From: Drosophila persimilis
Taxonomy: Eukaryota; Arthropoda; Insecta; Diptera; Drosophilidae
DNA length: 64,000 nt
Assembly: GCF_003286085.1 (NCBI RefSeq)
Contig: NW_020825298.1
Location: 2,046,001-2,110,000 of the forward strand
Direction of reading: 5' to 3'
Shown here: positions 1 through 13,300 of the stretch, piece after piece
How positions within the stretch are numbered: the stretch's first letter is position 1
How the letters are laid out: each line of letters starts with the position of its first letter
The notes under the pieces: model-generated
Told to the model about the DNA's origin: nothing
What the model saw: only the letters and a program-made list of their open reading frames with translations
The model's database searches: none
Translations under genes and position numbers: made by a program

Positions 1-1453
1 TTGGGGCTTGGGCTCTGTTTTCGTCCTGTTTGCCTGCCTCCAGGCGCTTAGATCCGTTCAGCGTCGGTTCGGCTCGGTTCGGCTGGGTCCTTTGTGTATA
101 CCCCATATCCCTGCTCGGGTTTTAGCTTATGTTTTCCCTTGGAGGATGGTTTTGGGTTGCGAAAACTTAATAACTGTTCAATGCGGATTACTCGTGAGAT
201 TATTTGCATGGAATGGGGTCCTGGGCCTCCAATCAAGCGAAATTGTTGCAATATATTCGGGGGGATACTCATAAAGGAGCTGAGAGAGGTTTAAATTTGA
301 AAATAAGGTAACCCATAAAAGCCATTCGACTTTCCAGCAGGGCGGGCCTCTCAACTAAAGTGAATTCTTTGATATTGGTGCCCTGAAGTGCATAGAGTGC
401 TCGATGAAGTTTAAATTGGCGAAAGGCAGAGCCCTAGACCTTCCTCCAGGCGGGGCACCAAGTGGAATGATTACACGGATTCTACGAAAAATGTGTAGAC
501 TTGATTAAAGCCACAATTTCCTAGAATTTCCAGCAAGTAGCACTCATGGGAAATGGTTGCTTATTGCGCTATAAAATCTGCACAAATAATATTCTTAGAA
601 GAACTTTTCCTTGAGTGCTGAATTTTCTTCCTAATTTTGATGAAACGGCAATGAAAGCTTGTCGAGAATCGCCTTCAACTGACACTTGAAGAGAAAGTAA
701 CCACTGAATCGATTGAAACGATTCATCCAAGAAGATCAAATGGGATTTTACAACGACTCAAAAGTTTGAGACTTCATTTGGTTGCCTAAGAGGAAAATGA
801 ATGGTTCTAGAAAGAGCTCATTAAAGTCATTTAAAAGTCTAGGACTTTCCATTAGTTAAGCCGTTTAGCAATTTCTCGAAGCGAAGTTAAAATAATTAAA
901 ACAACTTTGTTTGTCTTGAAAGGGAATAATTTCTGCATGCTTGTATCCAATCACATTAGGAACAATTTCTGGGCAGTCTCTAAGCCGATGACTGGCTCAG
1001 CGTTTTCAAGCTCCTGCCATGCGAAATATTCGAAGGGCTTGGGCTGGGCCGCATCCTGCGAGCAGTTATGCCTGTGCCTCCAGCCCCCTGGGCGGCTGCC
1101 TGCAGCAGGCAACCGCATTTTGATTGGCATTTGCATAAGCAGTTCAATGCATTTCCATCTAAATGGGGATGGGGATGCGGATGGGGATGGGGATGGGCCT
1201 TGGTTTAGGAGTGTGTGGTGTGTCTTCGTCTTCGTCTGTGCGAGCACTTCAACCGCCAATGGCGTACCATCCTGGAGCATATGTGCAGCTGTGTTTGTCC
1301 CCCCCCCACCACTCGTATATCAAATCCTGCCTAGTCGTAGCTATTGCCGTTTATTATGGAGCTGGCCCCTGTCGAGACCATTTGATTTGCTCGTCTATGA
1401 AAATGTTCGCTTCTGCAACACTCATAAAAGCGGAAATTGAAAATATATAAATC

Positions 1454-1551
1454 CACACACACACACACACACACACGCACATGCATTCAAAAGGATATTG
1501 CATTTTGTGGCTGCATGCGAAAAAGTATCCTTTTTGCATGTTTCCGCATGC

Positions 1552-1582
<31 letters not shown>
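1454..1582. repeat. (CA)n ... (GT)n inverted microsatellites forming a hairpin
   Basis: A CA run at 1454-1476 faces a GT run at 1554-1582. The inner flanks also pair: ACATGC(ATTC)AAAAGGATA near 1479-1498 is complementary to TATCCTTTTTGCATG near 1527-1541. The unit can therefore fold into a long stem and is not just two independent microsatellites. Confidence 0.7.
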
Positions 1583-1584
<2 letters not shown>

Positions 1585-2232
1585 CCTATAATTAAGATGC
1601 CTCACAAGTGTGCAGCAGCACAAAAGGATATGCGAGCATGAATTGCAGAATAATGAAGAGTTTGGCTAAAAGTAAATTCTCGGCTTGCATCGAATGGAAA
1701 TTGCATTCGATTCGGGCTCGGATTACGGCCGGGGAAGCTGAGTGCAGGGTTCGCCTTGAAGACTATTCATTTCGCTCACGAAATAAATCAAATATTTGTG
1801 CAAGGGAAAATTACAATTTTCCGCCCGAGCAGAACAGGGAAATTGCAATTGAAAAATCTTCTATTTCAAAGAGAAAACCCACTTGCAAAATGAACATTAT
1901 TCTCAGTTAGTTGCCTAATCAATCGGGCGGAAGGCCATCGAGGATACATAGGTTGTACACAGACCGATGGACCAATGCCAATGCTTAGGCAATCAGAAGC
2001 GTAACAAACTGAAATCTCCTGGCTTTATAAATGTCATAAAGATATATACATTCATGTGTCATACTCGAAACAATAAACCGGCAAAGCCCGCAGCCGGAGA
2101 AGAAAAGCTACGAAAATCATAAAATTTAGCCCAGAGACCATTAAAAGCAGACGAATAAAAGGGGAATGGAATCGCAAGCTAAGCTAAAAAAGCTTACACC
2201 ATTGTTCAGCTGCCTAGACATGGACATGCCCG

Positions 2233-2280
2233 GGATTCGGATGCGGATGAGGATGCGGACTCGGATTCGGATTCGGATTC
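2233..2280. repeat. GGATTC/GGATGC hexamer repeat
   Basis: Degenerate tandem hexamers (CGGATT, CGGATG, CGGACT). The repeat is open in several frames and produces spurious arginine/isoleucine-rich translations. Confidence 0.75.
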
Positions 2281-3692
2281 TTGTGTATCCTATTCTAATA
2301 ACACGAAAAGGAGAATTTCGCACAGACACAGCTTTCAGGCAACGTTTTCCATTACGCTACAATAAATCTGGGGGCATGCAATGAAATGTAACACGAGATA
2401 TTGAATTCTGTGTTGGATGGAGGAGCCCCAGTCCCAGGACCAGTCCCAGGACCAGGCCCACGACACCCAGTCAAGGGTGCTGTGAGGCCAAAGAGCAGCT
2501 AGTGCTGCTTCTGGTGCTGCCTGCTGCCTGCTTCTGTTCAGTGGAGATAAAGAAAAGTGGTAGCAAATGCGGAAGAGTAATGCGACAGCACGAACAAGAG
2601 ACAAGCGGCCATGGTGGTTCAGCCAGAGTGTGGGCTCACGCTGGGTGGCGGTTACAATGGCGGAAAATATAGGCTGACTGGCCCACACGCCCACGTCGAC
2701 CCACGTCGAGCCACGTCGAGCGGGTGCCACATCTGCACACGAGTAGAGACAATGCAACGCCCGCAACGGGGAATGGCAACAATTGCACTGCACCATCTAA
2801 TATTTTATGCGTAAGAGCAATTCAGACCTCCTCCACTAAGGCCCTGTCTACTCGTATAGCGCGCGAGTATATGGAGCACTCTACTCTGGATACTCTAACA
2901 CTGATTTTGTTTGCTTTGCCATTGGATTTGCAGAGAGCTCCAAGACAAAGAAATCTGCTTCTGCTTCTGCAATCCATTTCAATTTGCATGACGCAAATGC
3001 TTATGTATATCTCTGAAAACCCTGGCTGAAAAACATGTGTTTTCTTCATCAGAGCGCCGCTACTCCATGGGCCATAGAAAAGTCCTGCAAGTGTATTTAA
3101 AACTCGTTTCAAGAGCATGTGGGCACTCCTCCTTTTCTGCCCCGTCATGATTGTTCAAGTTTCCATTAAAGGAATTAGTTGGAAAATAATAAAAGAGCCC
3201 AGAGCCCCGAGCGCAGAGCAGTGCTCCGACAAGATGTAGACCCAATATAAGATCCTGTCGCTCCACATAAAAATTGTCTTCCAAGGAGTATGTGTGTGTG
3301 TGTCGGGTAGTTGGCTGATTTATAGAAGGTGACAGATGTGGGCACCGAGTGATAACAAGCTTTTCCCTCCACGAGCATGTGCACAAAAATTCCATCAAAT
3401 GTTCGGTAGACAAAGGCAGCCACTGGAAAAATGCCTTTAGTTTGGTGTTGGAAATTTTCCTTTTTACCACTTTGGTAGCAGGACAGCCAGACGGAGGGTC
3501 AGGGGGTCAGAGGCCGAGGAGAGTGGCGAAAAAAAAAGGAATTGGCCCCGGCTGTCGGGTCTTGGTTCTCCTCTATAGTAACAGCTGCAACTGACGGGCA
3601 TGAAAAGTGGTTTTTCGGAGGGCGCAAATACTAGAAAATGTTGGCACTGCCCTGGCCAAAAAACGAATGTCGCACCAAAGAAGGCTAAACGA

Positions 3693-3776
3693 TGCGAGAG
3701 AGAGAGTGGAAGTATTTTCACAGTTTTGCTATAAATTAAAGCGATGACGTCGACATCGTCTCTCTCTCTCTCTCTC
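3693..3776. repeat. (GA)n and (TC)n runs in inverted orientation
   Basis: A short GA run near 3693-3706 is followed by a TC run at 3759-3776. GA-rich tracts are potential GAGA-factor (Trl) sites in Drosophila, but nothing else here marks a promoter. Confidence 0.6.
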
Positions 3777-6104
3777 GTGGCCATGGTCTCTGGCCCGAGC
3801 TTCCTAGTAAAATTTATTATTATTTTATTATCAGCGGAAGTCTGCTGGCTGGAATGAAAAAGAGTGCTTTCCATATAGAAGAAATGATTTTTCTTTCGAC
3901 TAATAGATTTCATTCGGCGGTTAAGGCTGCAGAGACTTCGAAAGAAATCCACAAAAAATGCTTTTAGCTCTCGTTCGCAGTGAAGCTGAATTTTGAATAG
4001 TATTTCCCTTCAAGGACCCTTCAAAAACTTTTACAATTCTTCAAAAATGTTATAGAAAAATTCCACTTTAATATTTAGAACAAATTCCAGGTCTAGAATT
4101 TATTAATAATTTTCTGGATAATTATGCGCAATATTTATTCACTTTTTGTGCCTGCTGCACTTGTTGTGCATTCGATCATCGGTTAAGTGGCTAGTTCATT
4201 ATTTTCGCATTATTTTTCAATGTTCAAACAACTTAAAATTCGATTCAATCGATTATTTTAACAAGCTCTATTCAATTAGCATAAGCCACAATTTTCCACA
4301 CATCAAACCAGTTTTCCACCTCTCAAAAAAAAAGGTTTCCAAGTGCTGGCTTGCTTCCTTCGCTTTTATCTGGAATATCCAATTCCAATCAATTTGCCAC
4401 TGCAGGAGAAACGGGAACTTTCATTGAAAAACTTTTCCAGCACAACAGAAACTGGAACAACAAGGGCAATAAATTGGCCAAATGTTAAACACTTGTGCAT
4501 GGGAGGGGGGCATGGGGGGGGTATCTGCAACGAACAATTGAATTTATTAAAATTGGCCAACTGAAAGCAGTAACAACTACAACAACTACAAAAACTACAA
4601 CAAAAGATGTACATTTTTTTTCGAAAAGTTCTGTTGGGTGGAAAATGAACAATTTCCATTTTTTTAATTGCCTTTCAGTAACACGCAAAACATGGTAAAA
4701 AATCATTTAATGAATGAAAGCGGCAAAAAAATATTTAAAAAAAACCTATACAAAAACTGGAGTTAAAGAGCCATCAATGAAACGCTTATTGGACGTTTCA
4801 AAAAGGTACAGAATTACAGCAGGGGCCAGGGGCCAGGGGCAAGGGGAAAGGGCACAGAAAATGCAGCAATTAAATTCGGTGGAGCTTAATGAGTACGGGA
4901 CGGGAGGGCACTCCTGAGGGCTGCCCCATGCCGCATCAAAGCAAATGAAAAGCCGAAACGAAATTGTTGCGAAAAATTGGCAACGTTGCATATCCATTCC
5001 CATTTCCATTTCCATTTTCATTTCGGAATACGTATACGTAGGGGTATCCTTGGGGTAGCCATGTTGATTTCATTTCATTTAGTCGACTCGATGCCGTTGT
5101 CGTTGTGCTCCTGTCTGGCTATTCTGGCCTGTACTAGGGGAAATGTGTGCCTGGAAAACGCCACGCGGAATGGACGCAACAATGGCCGCCGCCATCCTCG
5201 TCCGCGGCGATTGCACGGCCATTGTGCTGGTGTCGGGCAATGGCGTCTGGGCCGGCCATTAGTATCCCCGAGAACAAAAACGAAAACGAAAAAACAAACA
5301 ACAGCGGCACAAAACGAGAGGCGGAGCGATGTCTGCGCGAAATTATTTATAAATTTATCGAAATATTTATAAAATATTTATGGCTGATTGGAAATCAATC
5401 CAGCTGATGGAATGCTTTTTATTTTATTTGTGATTTATAGGGCCTAATCGGCCCAGAATCATTGATGCCTTTTAGGTATTTATAAAGGGAATATTATGTA
5501 TCACACATATCTGGCATTAGATCCATTATATCCGTCTATAGAAACGCTGAATCTGCAAGGGTATCTGTCGTTGCTGGCTCCAGAAATCGCTTCCTTAAAA
5601 AGACTCCCCTCTGACAGGGACATCATTATCTTGGCTCTAATAAATTGCTCGACATCAGCAGGCCGCAAACGTATTTCCGTGGGGATGGCCTCGGATCTGA
5701 CCAGCAGTTAGATGGATGGCCCTGCAGGAGAGGGCCGAGGGCTGTGGGCTGTGGGCCGAGGGCTGAAGTGGCGTGGAGATGGACCGTTAAAGGACCAAAG
5801 TTGACCAAGTTGCTGGACGCGAAAGCGAAACAGGACAAGGGGCAAACATCAAATATGGCGACAGGCCCAAAAACACTGAGGACTCTCCCAGAACGCATTC
5901 AAATGCCCAAAATGACGAGAACCACTCAAAGAGCGAGGGAGATGGAGAGGGAGACCCAGAGTGCTGTCCCCTGTCCCCTGTCCCCGCACCAACCACTCCT
6001 CTCTCTCTCTGGCTTTTCCCGTAGTGGTAGTAGTAAAAAAAACCCGGCAAAAAGCAACAACCGGTAAAATCGAATGTTCACTTTGCACACAAACACACAG
6101 GCGC

Positions 6105-6375
6105 TCACCCACACCCACACCCACCCACACACACACACATATATGTACTGGTCGCTCCGCCCGCACAAGGGCCCTGCACACACACACATAAATATATTCA
6201 CGGAGACCTGCTTATGTGTGAGTGTGGGGCCTGAAATTTTGCACACATTTACAATAATTGTAAATGTGTTGAAAATCGTTTGCACAACTGTGAGCAAAAC
6301 ACGTCGGAGTAGAAATCACTCTCTCTCTCTGTGTGTGTGGGTGGGTGTACGTGTGTGTGTGTGTGTGTGGGTGTG
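6105..6375. repeat. CA-rich / TG-rich arms flanking a 27-bp perfect palindrome
   Basis: CA-rich sequence at about 6105-6190 and TG-rich sequence at about 6329-6375 flank a perfect palindrome at 6243-6269. The palindrome has 13-bp arms (ACACATTTACAAT and its complement) around a single A. Confidence 0.7.
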
Positions 6376-7083
6376 CGTATACTTGCTCATTTGTTGAGGG
6401 GAAATGGCCTTTGTCTGTCTCTCCAGCTGCTGCGGGTGTGGGTGCACGAGTGTGAGTGTGCCGTCCGTCCTGGCCGTGAGAGCAGCCATGTTTTTTCCAC
6501 CAAGCAAAATGGCGCCTGCGCACGGGCATACACGGCAAGAAATTGGGGGATCTTTGAAGATTTAAGCAGAAAACAAACAACGCAATGGATTCTTCTTGGG
6601 GGATTAGGAATATGTTAAGGAATATAGATTTTATAGGGTTTATCAACTTATTAGACTATAAAGTATGTCATATTTTATGGACAGGAATGGTATTCATGCA
6701 CAAATATTCTGTTTCAGATATGGGAAGGCTTAAACTGGTTTTATATATATTTCTGGCTCTTTATAGCCTTTCCCATAAGAACTCTCCAAATATTGAAGAC
6801 TTTCCAAGAGACTTGAATACCCAGCTGCCAAATTCGTTCATTTATCTATGTTTTTTGTGCTTCCCCGCCACCTTCCCCCGAGATCCGGATAGCATCTTGA
6901 ACCAATCAAAAGTTGAAATCTTCTTTGACACACCAGCTCTGCCGATATCTCCAGCAAATCCCCAAACTAACTAAAAACGTTGCTTTTTCTCGAGTTTAAG
7001 CAACTTTGATAAGCAAGACAAACAAAGCTGCAGCAGGAGGAGCAGCAGAGGCAGCAAACCACTCGAGAATCGGGTTGAGAGCT

Positions 7084-7146
7084 GGGCTCAGGGCTCAGGG
7101 CTCAGGGCTCAGGGCTCAGGGCTCAGGGCTCAGGGCTCAGGGCTCA
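7084..7146. repeat. GGGCTCA 7-mer tandem array, nine exact units
   Basis: Nine perfect consecutive copies of GGGCTCA with no interruption, which indicates recent expansion. A 7-bp unit shifts frame at every copy, so it encodes a 7-residue period in any frame; no gene is indicated. Confidence 0.95.
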
Positions 7147-7623
7147 GAGCTGTTCAGAGGAGTGCGCCATCCACAGGCCACCTGGCAACGGCAGCGGCAG
7201 AAGCAGCTCTGCGGCGAGCTGTACATGGCAACGCCTTTTATAGCCCAGGCCCCCAGCACTTGTGGTGCTGCGCACAACATGGCGTATGAGCAACACTCAC
7301 CCACACACACAGCCAGAGACCGGATGGAACGGGGGCGGGAGCGGGAGCGGGGGCTGGAGAGACGGGATGCTCTCCCAGTTATTGCTATGGCAACCTTGAC
7401 TACCTGGTGCTCATGCCCTGCCAGCTTAACCTCATCAGTCGCTGCTCCGGCCTGGTCGCATCTGCAGAGTACGCCACATCCTCATCCACCTACGAGTCCT
7501 TGAGTCCTTTTTTGGACCGCTGCCGTTGCTGCCGTTGTTGCTGCTGCGGCCATTTGCTATTTTACGTATTCGTGAGCAGACTTTGGGTTTTAATGGATCG
7601 ATGAGTTCTCTTTCTCCGGGTAC

Positions 7624-7659
7624 GGGTCTGGGTCCGGGTCTGGGTCCGGGTCTGGGTCC
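7624..7659. repeat. GGGTCTGGGTCC 12-mer tandem array
   Basis: Three near-perfect 12-bp units with degenerate flanks on both sides. Low-complexity GC-rich DNA. Confidence 0.85.
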
Positions 7660-8764
7660 AGGTCCTGGCTTTGCTGGGCTGCGGTGTGTCAATGGTTTTT
7701 TTTTTGCGTGCCACTTTTCGGGGAGCCTTAGCTGGGAAAAACTTTTCTTTCATGTGGGTGCGACGGGTTTTGCATGTAACGAGGAGATATATCCACGCAG
7801 GAGTCTTCCATATATATAAATGTATGCAAGGGGCTGCTGGATATACTCTCTGGAGGCCAAAAGTGGAGTTGACAGGCATTTGCTTATTAGATTTTGGTGT
7901 TTTCAGGCTGCCAAGATGCGGTCAGGTGGCCGTAGGTTTGTAGGTTAGCCGGCTACCCCCCGCCCGCCGCCCGCCGCAGAACCCCCCGGAATCGACTTTA
8001 AGCTGAAACTTATCCCTGAATTAGGGCTTAGGGTTTCAGCTGCTTATTTGCCCTGCCCTGTGCAATTTGCACTTGAATGCAACTGCAAATAGAATCTATT
8101 CTGCAATTGAGATTCATTTATTTGTCCATTGCTTAAGCAGGGCAAACATGCAACTGAATAAATAAACGTGGCACGGAGTACAAAAGATACTCGTACGAGT
8201 GTGTGTATGCGTATTCCCTCCGTCTTGTCCATGACATGTGGCATCACCACGCTCCTCCTCCCCCCCCTTCCCCTTGCCCTGCTCAAGGATGCTCGAACAC
8301 CCACTCTGCCGTCGCATCTGTGCAAGTTTCCCTATTTATTGCAAAAATATTTATTCAGTAAGTTTCTGTTCATATTTGCCGGGCCCCCCCCTCCCCCCGT
8401 CTGCTGTTTGAACTACTGCAGAAGTATTTTTAATATGCGCAAATAAATATTGAATTATGGGCAGAAAGGCAAGAGTGCAGAGGACCCGGCCAGATCGATG
8501 ACAACAGCAGCAGAAACAGAAACAGCGACAAATAAGCAGCAAAATCGGCACAGGCCACAGGAACAGGAGCGCCCAGGTCTGGGGCCTCGACAAGGCGATA
8601 CCTGGTACTCCCCGAGATCCAATGTAGAAGCCATTTCCATCCAATAGCGACCAGTGCAGGCCATACAGGACAATGTTTAACAAGTCTTCGATCCCTCTAA
8701 AGCGCTTCCCTCGTTCCACCTTTCTGCGAATAAAATATACCCCTCCTGTCCAGCGATTACCGGG

Positions 8765-8772
8765 TATAAAAA
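8765..8772 (+). promoter_or_regulatory. orphan TATA-box-like element
   Basis: TATAAAAA sits in the small palindrome CGGGT...ACCCG. It is a good TATA match, but no coding exon or clear initiator lies downstream, so it may be chance or the promoter of a non-coding transcript. Confidence 0.2.
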
Positions 8773-8892
8773 CCCGCAACAGAAGCACAAGCACAAGCAG
8801 CTGTCGTTTGAAAAATACTAAGAATATTACATTTTCTCTGCTTTGAGGATTTATTTCTCTGGGAAAACAGAATGGGTTTATTGGTTGAGAAG

Positions 8893-8910
8893 TATATATA
8901 TATATATATA
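8893..8910. repeat. (TA)9 microsatellite
   Basis: Uninterrupted TA dinucleotide run. Confidence 0.95.
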
Positions 8911-9474
8911 CTTTTTTAAGACTTCTAGGCAGCTTATCTTATTGCCGCTCTAAACCAATTAGAAAATGTTGCAACTTTAAGGCCCAGGCCTTGTGGGAGG
9001 GGGGGGAGGGACATTTGACGGGAACATTTTCAATTTGTGTAACGAGTCTGTGGGCAAAAGTTTTGCCCTTCGCCCTTCGACCCCAGAGCAGCCCACATAT
9101 GGCAGAGCTGCCATCACAAAGCCATCAAATGCATAAAGGCTTAGTGCAAGCTTGTGGGAGGCGCCACCTCCAGCCACCCACTTCCACTAATGGAAAACAA
9201 TTTTCGAACGTTGCGAATTTTCCGCGCTAATGAAGTGCGACAGAAGCGACAGAAGCGACGGCCGCGATGGCAACAAAGAAGGTCCTTGTTCATTCCTGTA
9301 GCTATTAAAAAACTTTTAAAAACAATTATTAATTTCCATGGATGAAATTTCTTTGGGTTTGGGTTTTTCGGATTGCGGGCACAGAAATCGCATAAAGTGC
9401 ATCTCAATGATGCTTTATACTGGGTCTGCATATAAATTGGCTTAATTCGCAGAAAATGGCAAAACTGAATCACA

Positions 9475-9503
9475 ACAGCAGCAGCGGCAGCAGCGGCAGC
9501 AGG
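9475..9503. repeat. CAG/CGG trinucleotide repeat
   Basis: CAGCAGCGGCAGCAGCGG-type repeat. It would encode polyglutamine or polyalanine, but there is no flanking coding sequence. Confidence 0.8.
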
Positions 9504-10345
9504 ATGAACACCATCTGCATCATGAGGAGACATCACCAGCAGCATTATTATCAGGCTCCTCCTGCTACCCCTCCCCCTCCTCCGCCCCATCTGCAGCAGC
9601 TCTGCCGTTGACAACAGCAGAACGGAAAATATGTGGGGTATACCGAGAAAAAGTTTCGCAAATGAATAATCCACAATTGTGTGTCGGAGCACAAATTGCA
9701 ATTGTTGCTTGCAGCCAGCCAAGAAACGAATCAGTACACGAGTTGGATGGAAAACAGTGTGATTGGTGGGTCGATCGAGTCGCCGTCGCAGCTACCCTAA
9801 CAAAAAGGGACGGAAAAACCATGGAAAACTCCTGCGACTGCGACTAGTGCACAGCGAGGTGTCGGTCAAGAAAGTACTGGGGCAAAGCGCTTAGAAATAC
9901 AAACCATACCCCACTTGGGAAGGACTGGCGATGGAAAAGCATTGTTTTTGTATTTGCAACTGGCATGCTCAAGTGGAAAAAAGCATTGCGTATACGCCCG
10001 AGTGCACTTGGCAATAATAATTTGAGCCAGCAAGGCAGGCATGCCTAACAGTCAGCCAGAAACAGGCAGAGAGACAGACAGTCGGTCGCACAGTAGGACT
10101 GACAGATAGACAGACAGACAGCCAGGCAGGGCAGGTGGAAAGCAGGGGCCACCAGGAGGCTGGGACCTGGAGACTGAAAACTGGGCGCATTTCATCAGCA
10201 TGGTCCATACAATGACATAAATCACCAATGGCTAAGCAAGTCATGCCGCACACGGGAACAAACAGTCAACAAACACACACTCGAATGCAATGCGGTGCCT
10301 GGCAACTGGCAATATGAGAGATATATGTATTCTCGTGTGTGGCAG

Positions 10346-10386
10346 ATGGAAGGCTGGATGGATGGATGGATGGTTGGTTGGATGGG
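10346..10386. repeat. GGAT/GGTT tetranucleotide repeat
   Basis: GGATGGATGGATGG followed by GGTTGGTTGGATGG; a degenerate tetramer array. Confidence 0.8.
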
Positions 10387-13300
10387 AAGCCCTCTCGCCT
10401 GGGTGACTGCAGCTAAGCTGGAGGCTTTTCTACGTTTATTGCCAAAGTCGAAGGTGTGGTCTAGTCCTTGGCTTTGTTGCATGCTGCCCACGCACCAGGA
10501 CAGACAGCCAGCACTCACATCTCCATCAATCAATAAATGGATGCGAGTATACCTACACGCAGACATGCAAATCTCCGGTGCTGTTGCTGTTGCCGTTGCT
10601 GTTGCATTGCGAGTTACGGGTAGTATTAGGTTTAAGCCTTTCACCACCCATCCCTCCCTGCCCCTGCCCTGCCCTGTCGGTCCATTGTTAATGCATTTCA
10701 TTTAAATTAGTTGCCTTGGAGCGGCCCTCGTGCGTCTCTATCTCCATCTCTGCAGCTGCAGTTTGTCTTTGGGTCCATTGTGCGGGGGATCATTTGTAAA
10801 TGAACTTTGTTATCTCCCGACCGGGCCGTGGTGGTGAATGCACCAGGATTTGTCCTCAAAATAACCCTTGAATGGCTCTGCGGGTGGCAGAGCCGACTTG
10901 ATTGATTCTTTTCGGGCTTCGGCTTTCAATTGGATTAAGTCCGATGTTAATAAGGAAAAGCAATATATTATCGCTTCTCTGGCAGCGATGTATCGCATCT
11001 GGGACAAGCACCCCCCCACCCCCCCCTCTAAAGCGGCTCATTTGTAAGTCCTTGGGAACCGCTTTACTTCGTTAGGTTTCAGGCAAGAAATGATTATTTA
11101 GAGTGAGGCAAACGATTATGTAAATATATCCTTCAATTAGGCAAAACTTTTTCAATTTAAAATCAATAAATAGTCCGTGGAGTGGGCGGGGGAGGGGGGG
11201 AGGCACTCCCTAGAAATCGTAAAATCAAATGCTACCCACCGTTTGGCGGCAAACTTTCGGCGAAAGTAAAATACAATTTTGAAATTTTATTACACTTTCC
11301 ATTCTGTCAATTTTGTGCGGACTGCGAACTGCGGACCGGGCAGGCAGTGCGCCAGCAGGCATGCGAGGACTCCCTGAATATCCCTGAATATCATATCGTA
11401 AAATGGAAATGAAATTAAATGCTGAACATTATTTATGACGCTGCGCATATCAAATGGCGGCCTCACCACCCCACCCCACCCCACCCCGCACCCCGCACTC
11501 CGAATGCACCCCTTTATTATTGGGAAAGCACCCTTCTCGATCCTGTACAGCCCTTGGACCCGGGGACCCGGGGACCGTGCTACGTGCAGGGATTTGAGTG
11601 GAATTTATTTTGTTTTCCATTTACATTGCGCCGGCACTGCGTTCCTTTCATTTTTTCATTTTTTTTCACTATTATTTGTATCTAATTTGCATATCGCTGT
11701 CGACATCCGCGGCGCGCATCCTGATCCTGACATGCGCCGCTCCGTTATCGTCCGGAGGCCGCCGCCTGGTCCCCCCGCCCCCGTTGTCTGTGGCCGCCCC
11801 TGGTCCTGACAACCGCTGGCAAATTTGTTACCTCCGCTCGGCTTTTCCTTAGCAATGGAGAACGGACCCGGACCCCGGACCCCGGACCCCGGGCCATGTG
11901 CATCTGCATCGCTGCATCGCGTCCTTCGCCGTGGCTGTGGCGGCAGCTCCAGCGTCGACTCCAACTCCTTCTTCATTTAAAGTTTATTCGGTAACTTCAA
12001 GTGAAAAGTTAAGTCAACTTTTTGGGTCTGGCCCCCCCGGTCCGCCCCGCTCCACCCCGCTCCATCCCGCTTGTCCGCTTTCTTCGTCCAAATTGCACAA
12101 GAACACAAAATGCCATTTCCGTTTCCGGCAACTTTTGCCCCAGGAACAAAGCAAATGGAGAAACAAAAATGTCCAAGACCCAGAGATGGAAACCGAGAGA
12201 TGAATGCCCTGCCATTTGAGGACTGTCCTGGGACTGGGCTGTGTTCTACGAGAATAAGCGCTCCCTTCAGAGCCTTGTATTCTCGTGGAACTCCAAGGCG
12301 TTACAAACTAGCCACGAAAGTGGGCATACCCCTTCTGGGACACCGCCTTCGAGTCAAACGAAGTTGCTCCACTCTCCCTCGCTGCATGCATAAATTCGTC
12401 TCGAATAATATTTGTGCTTGTTGTGGAGCTCATTAGTAGCTTCTGGCAGCAACAGACAACAGAACTGGGGGGCACAGACACGCACACACACACGCACACA
12501 CAGACAGTGCGGGACAAGGGGCAGCCACAGGAGCAAGGGGGGGGCAGCCGGAAGCTGTGGGCGAGTTTGCCACACCCATGACAGGGTTCTTGGCATTTTC
12601 CACACACGTGCCGGGACAAGTCTTTACTCCGTCCTAAGCGCACTCTTAGCCAAGTCCCTCCACACCTGTTGGGTGCGGGGTGCCGGGGGTGCTGAGACCA
12701 CGGATGGATCCGGAGCCAGCTTAACTTATGACTGCCGAAAAAGTTGAAACGCTACATAAATTAAATTACAAGTTGCTTGAGTACGTGAGTGTCTGTTTCG
12801 AAGTTTGAGGACTCCTCATCGTTTCTTTCTTCCCTCATTTTTTGGGCTTCGGCGCGGCTGTAGCTGCCACTTGCGGTTGACATTCATTTGTGGAAATTTA
12901 TGTTAATTAGAATTGAATTTCGACGCATGCAAAGTTGGCTCTCCGTCTTGGAAAATGCTGCCCGGCATCTTTGTTCGTTCCTCATTTGATTCAATTTATT
13001 TGACGCTGTCAAAGAACGACAGTGAAAGACCCGGCCAGGATGGCAAAACAGAGCACAGAAGAAGCACAGAAGAGAGAGGAGGAGGTGGGAGGTGGGTGTG
13101 GGTGGTGGGTGGTGGAGGTGTCCCCCCTCGCCGAAACTTATTTTTCTTCAATTTTGCCTCACTGAAGTTGGCATCACATCTCCTTATCCCTCTCCCTCTC
13201 TCTCTCTCTCCCTCTCTCTGGCTGTCAGAAAGTTTTCCTCGGGTTTCGTATTTTGCGGTTGTGTCATAATGATTTGTGGAATTTCTTTATTGCTTGAAGA

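Noticed and set aside
7084..7146. Regular repeats that might suggest a CRISPR array
   Set aside because: Direct 7-bp tandem units with no spacers in a eukaryotic genome; an ordinary minisatellite.
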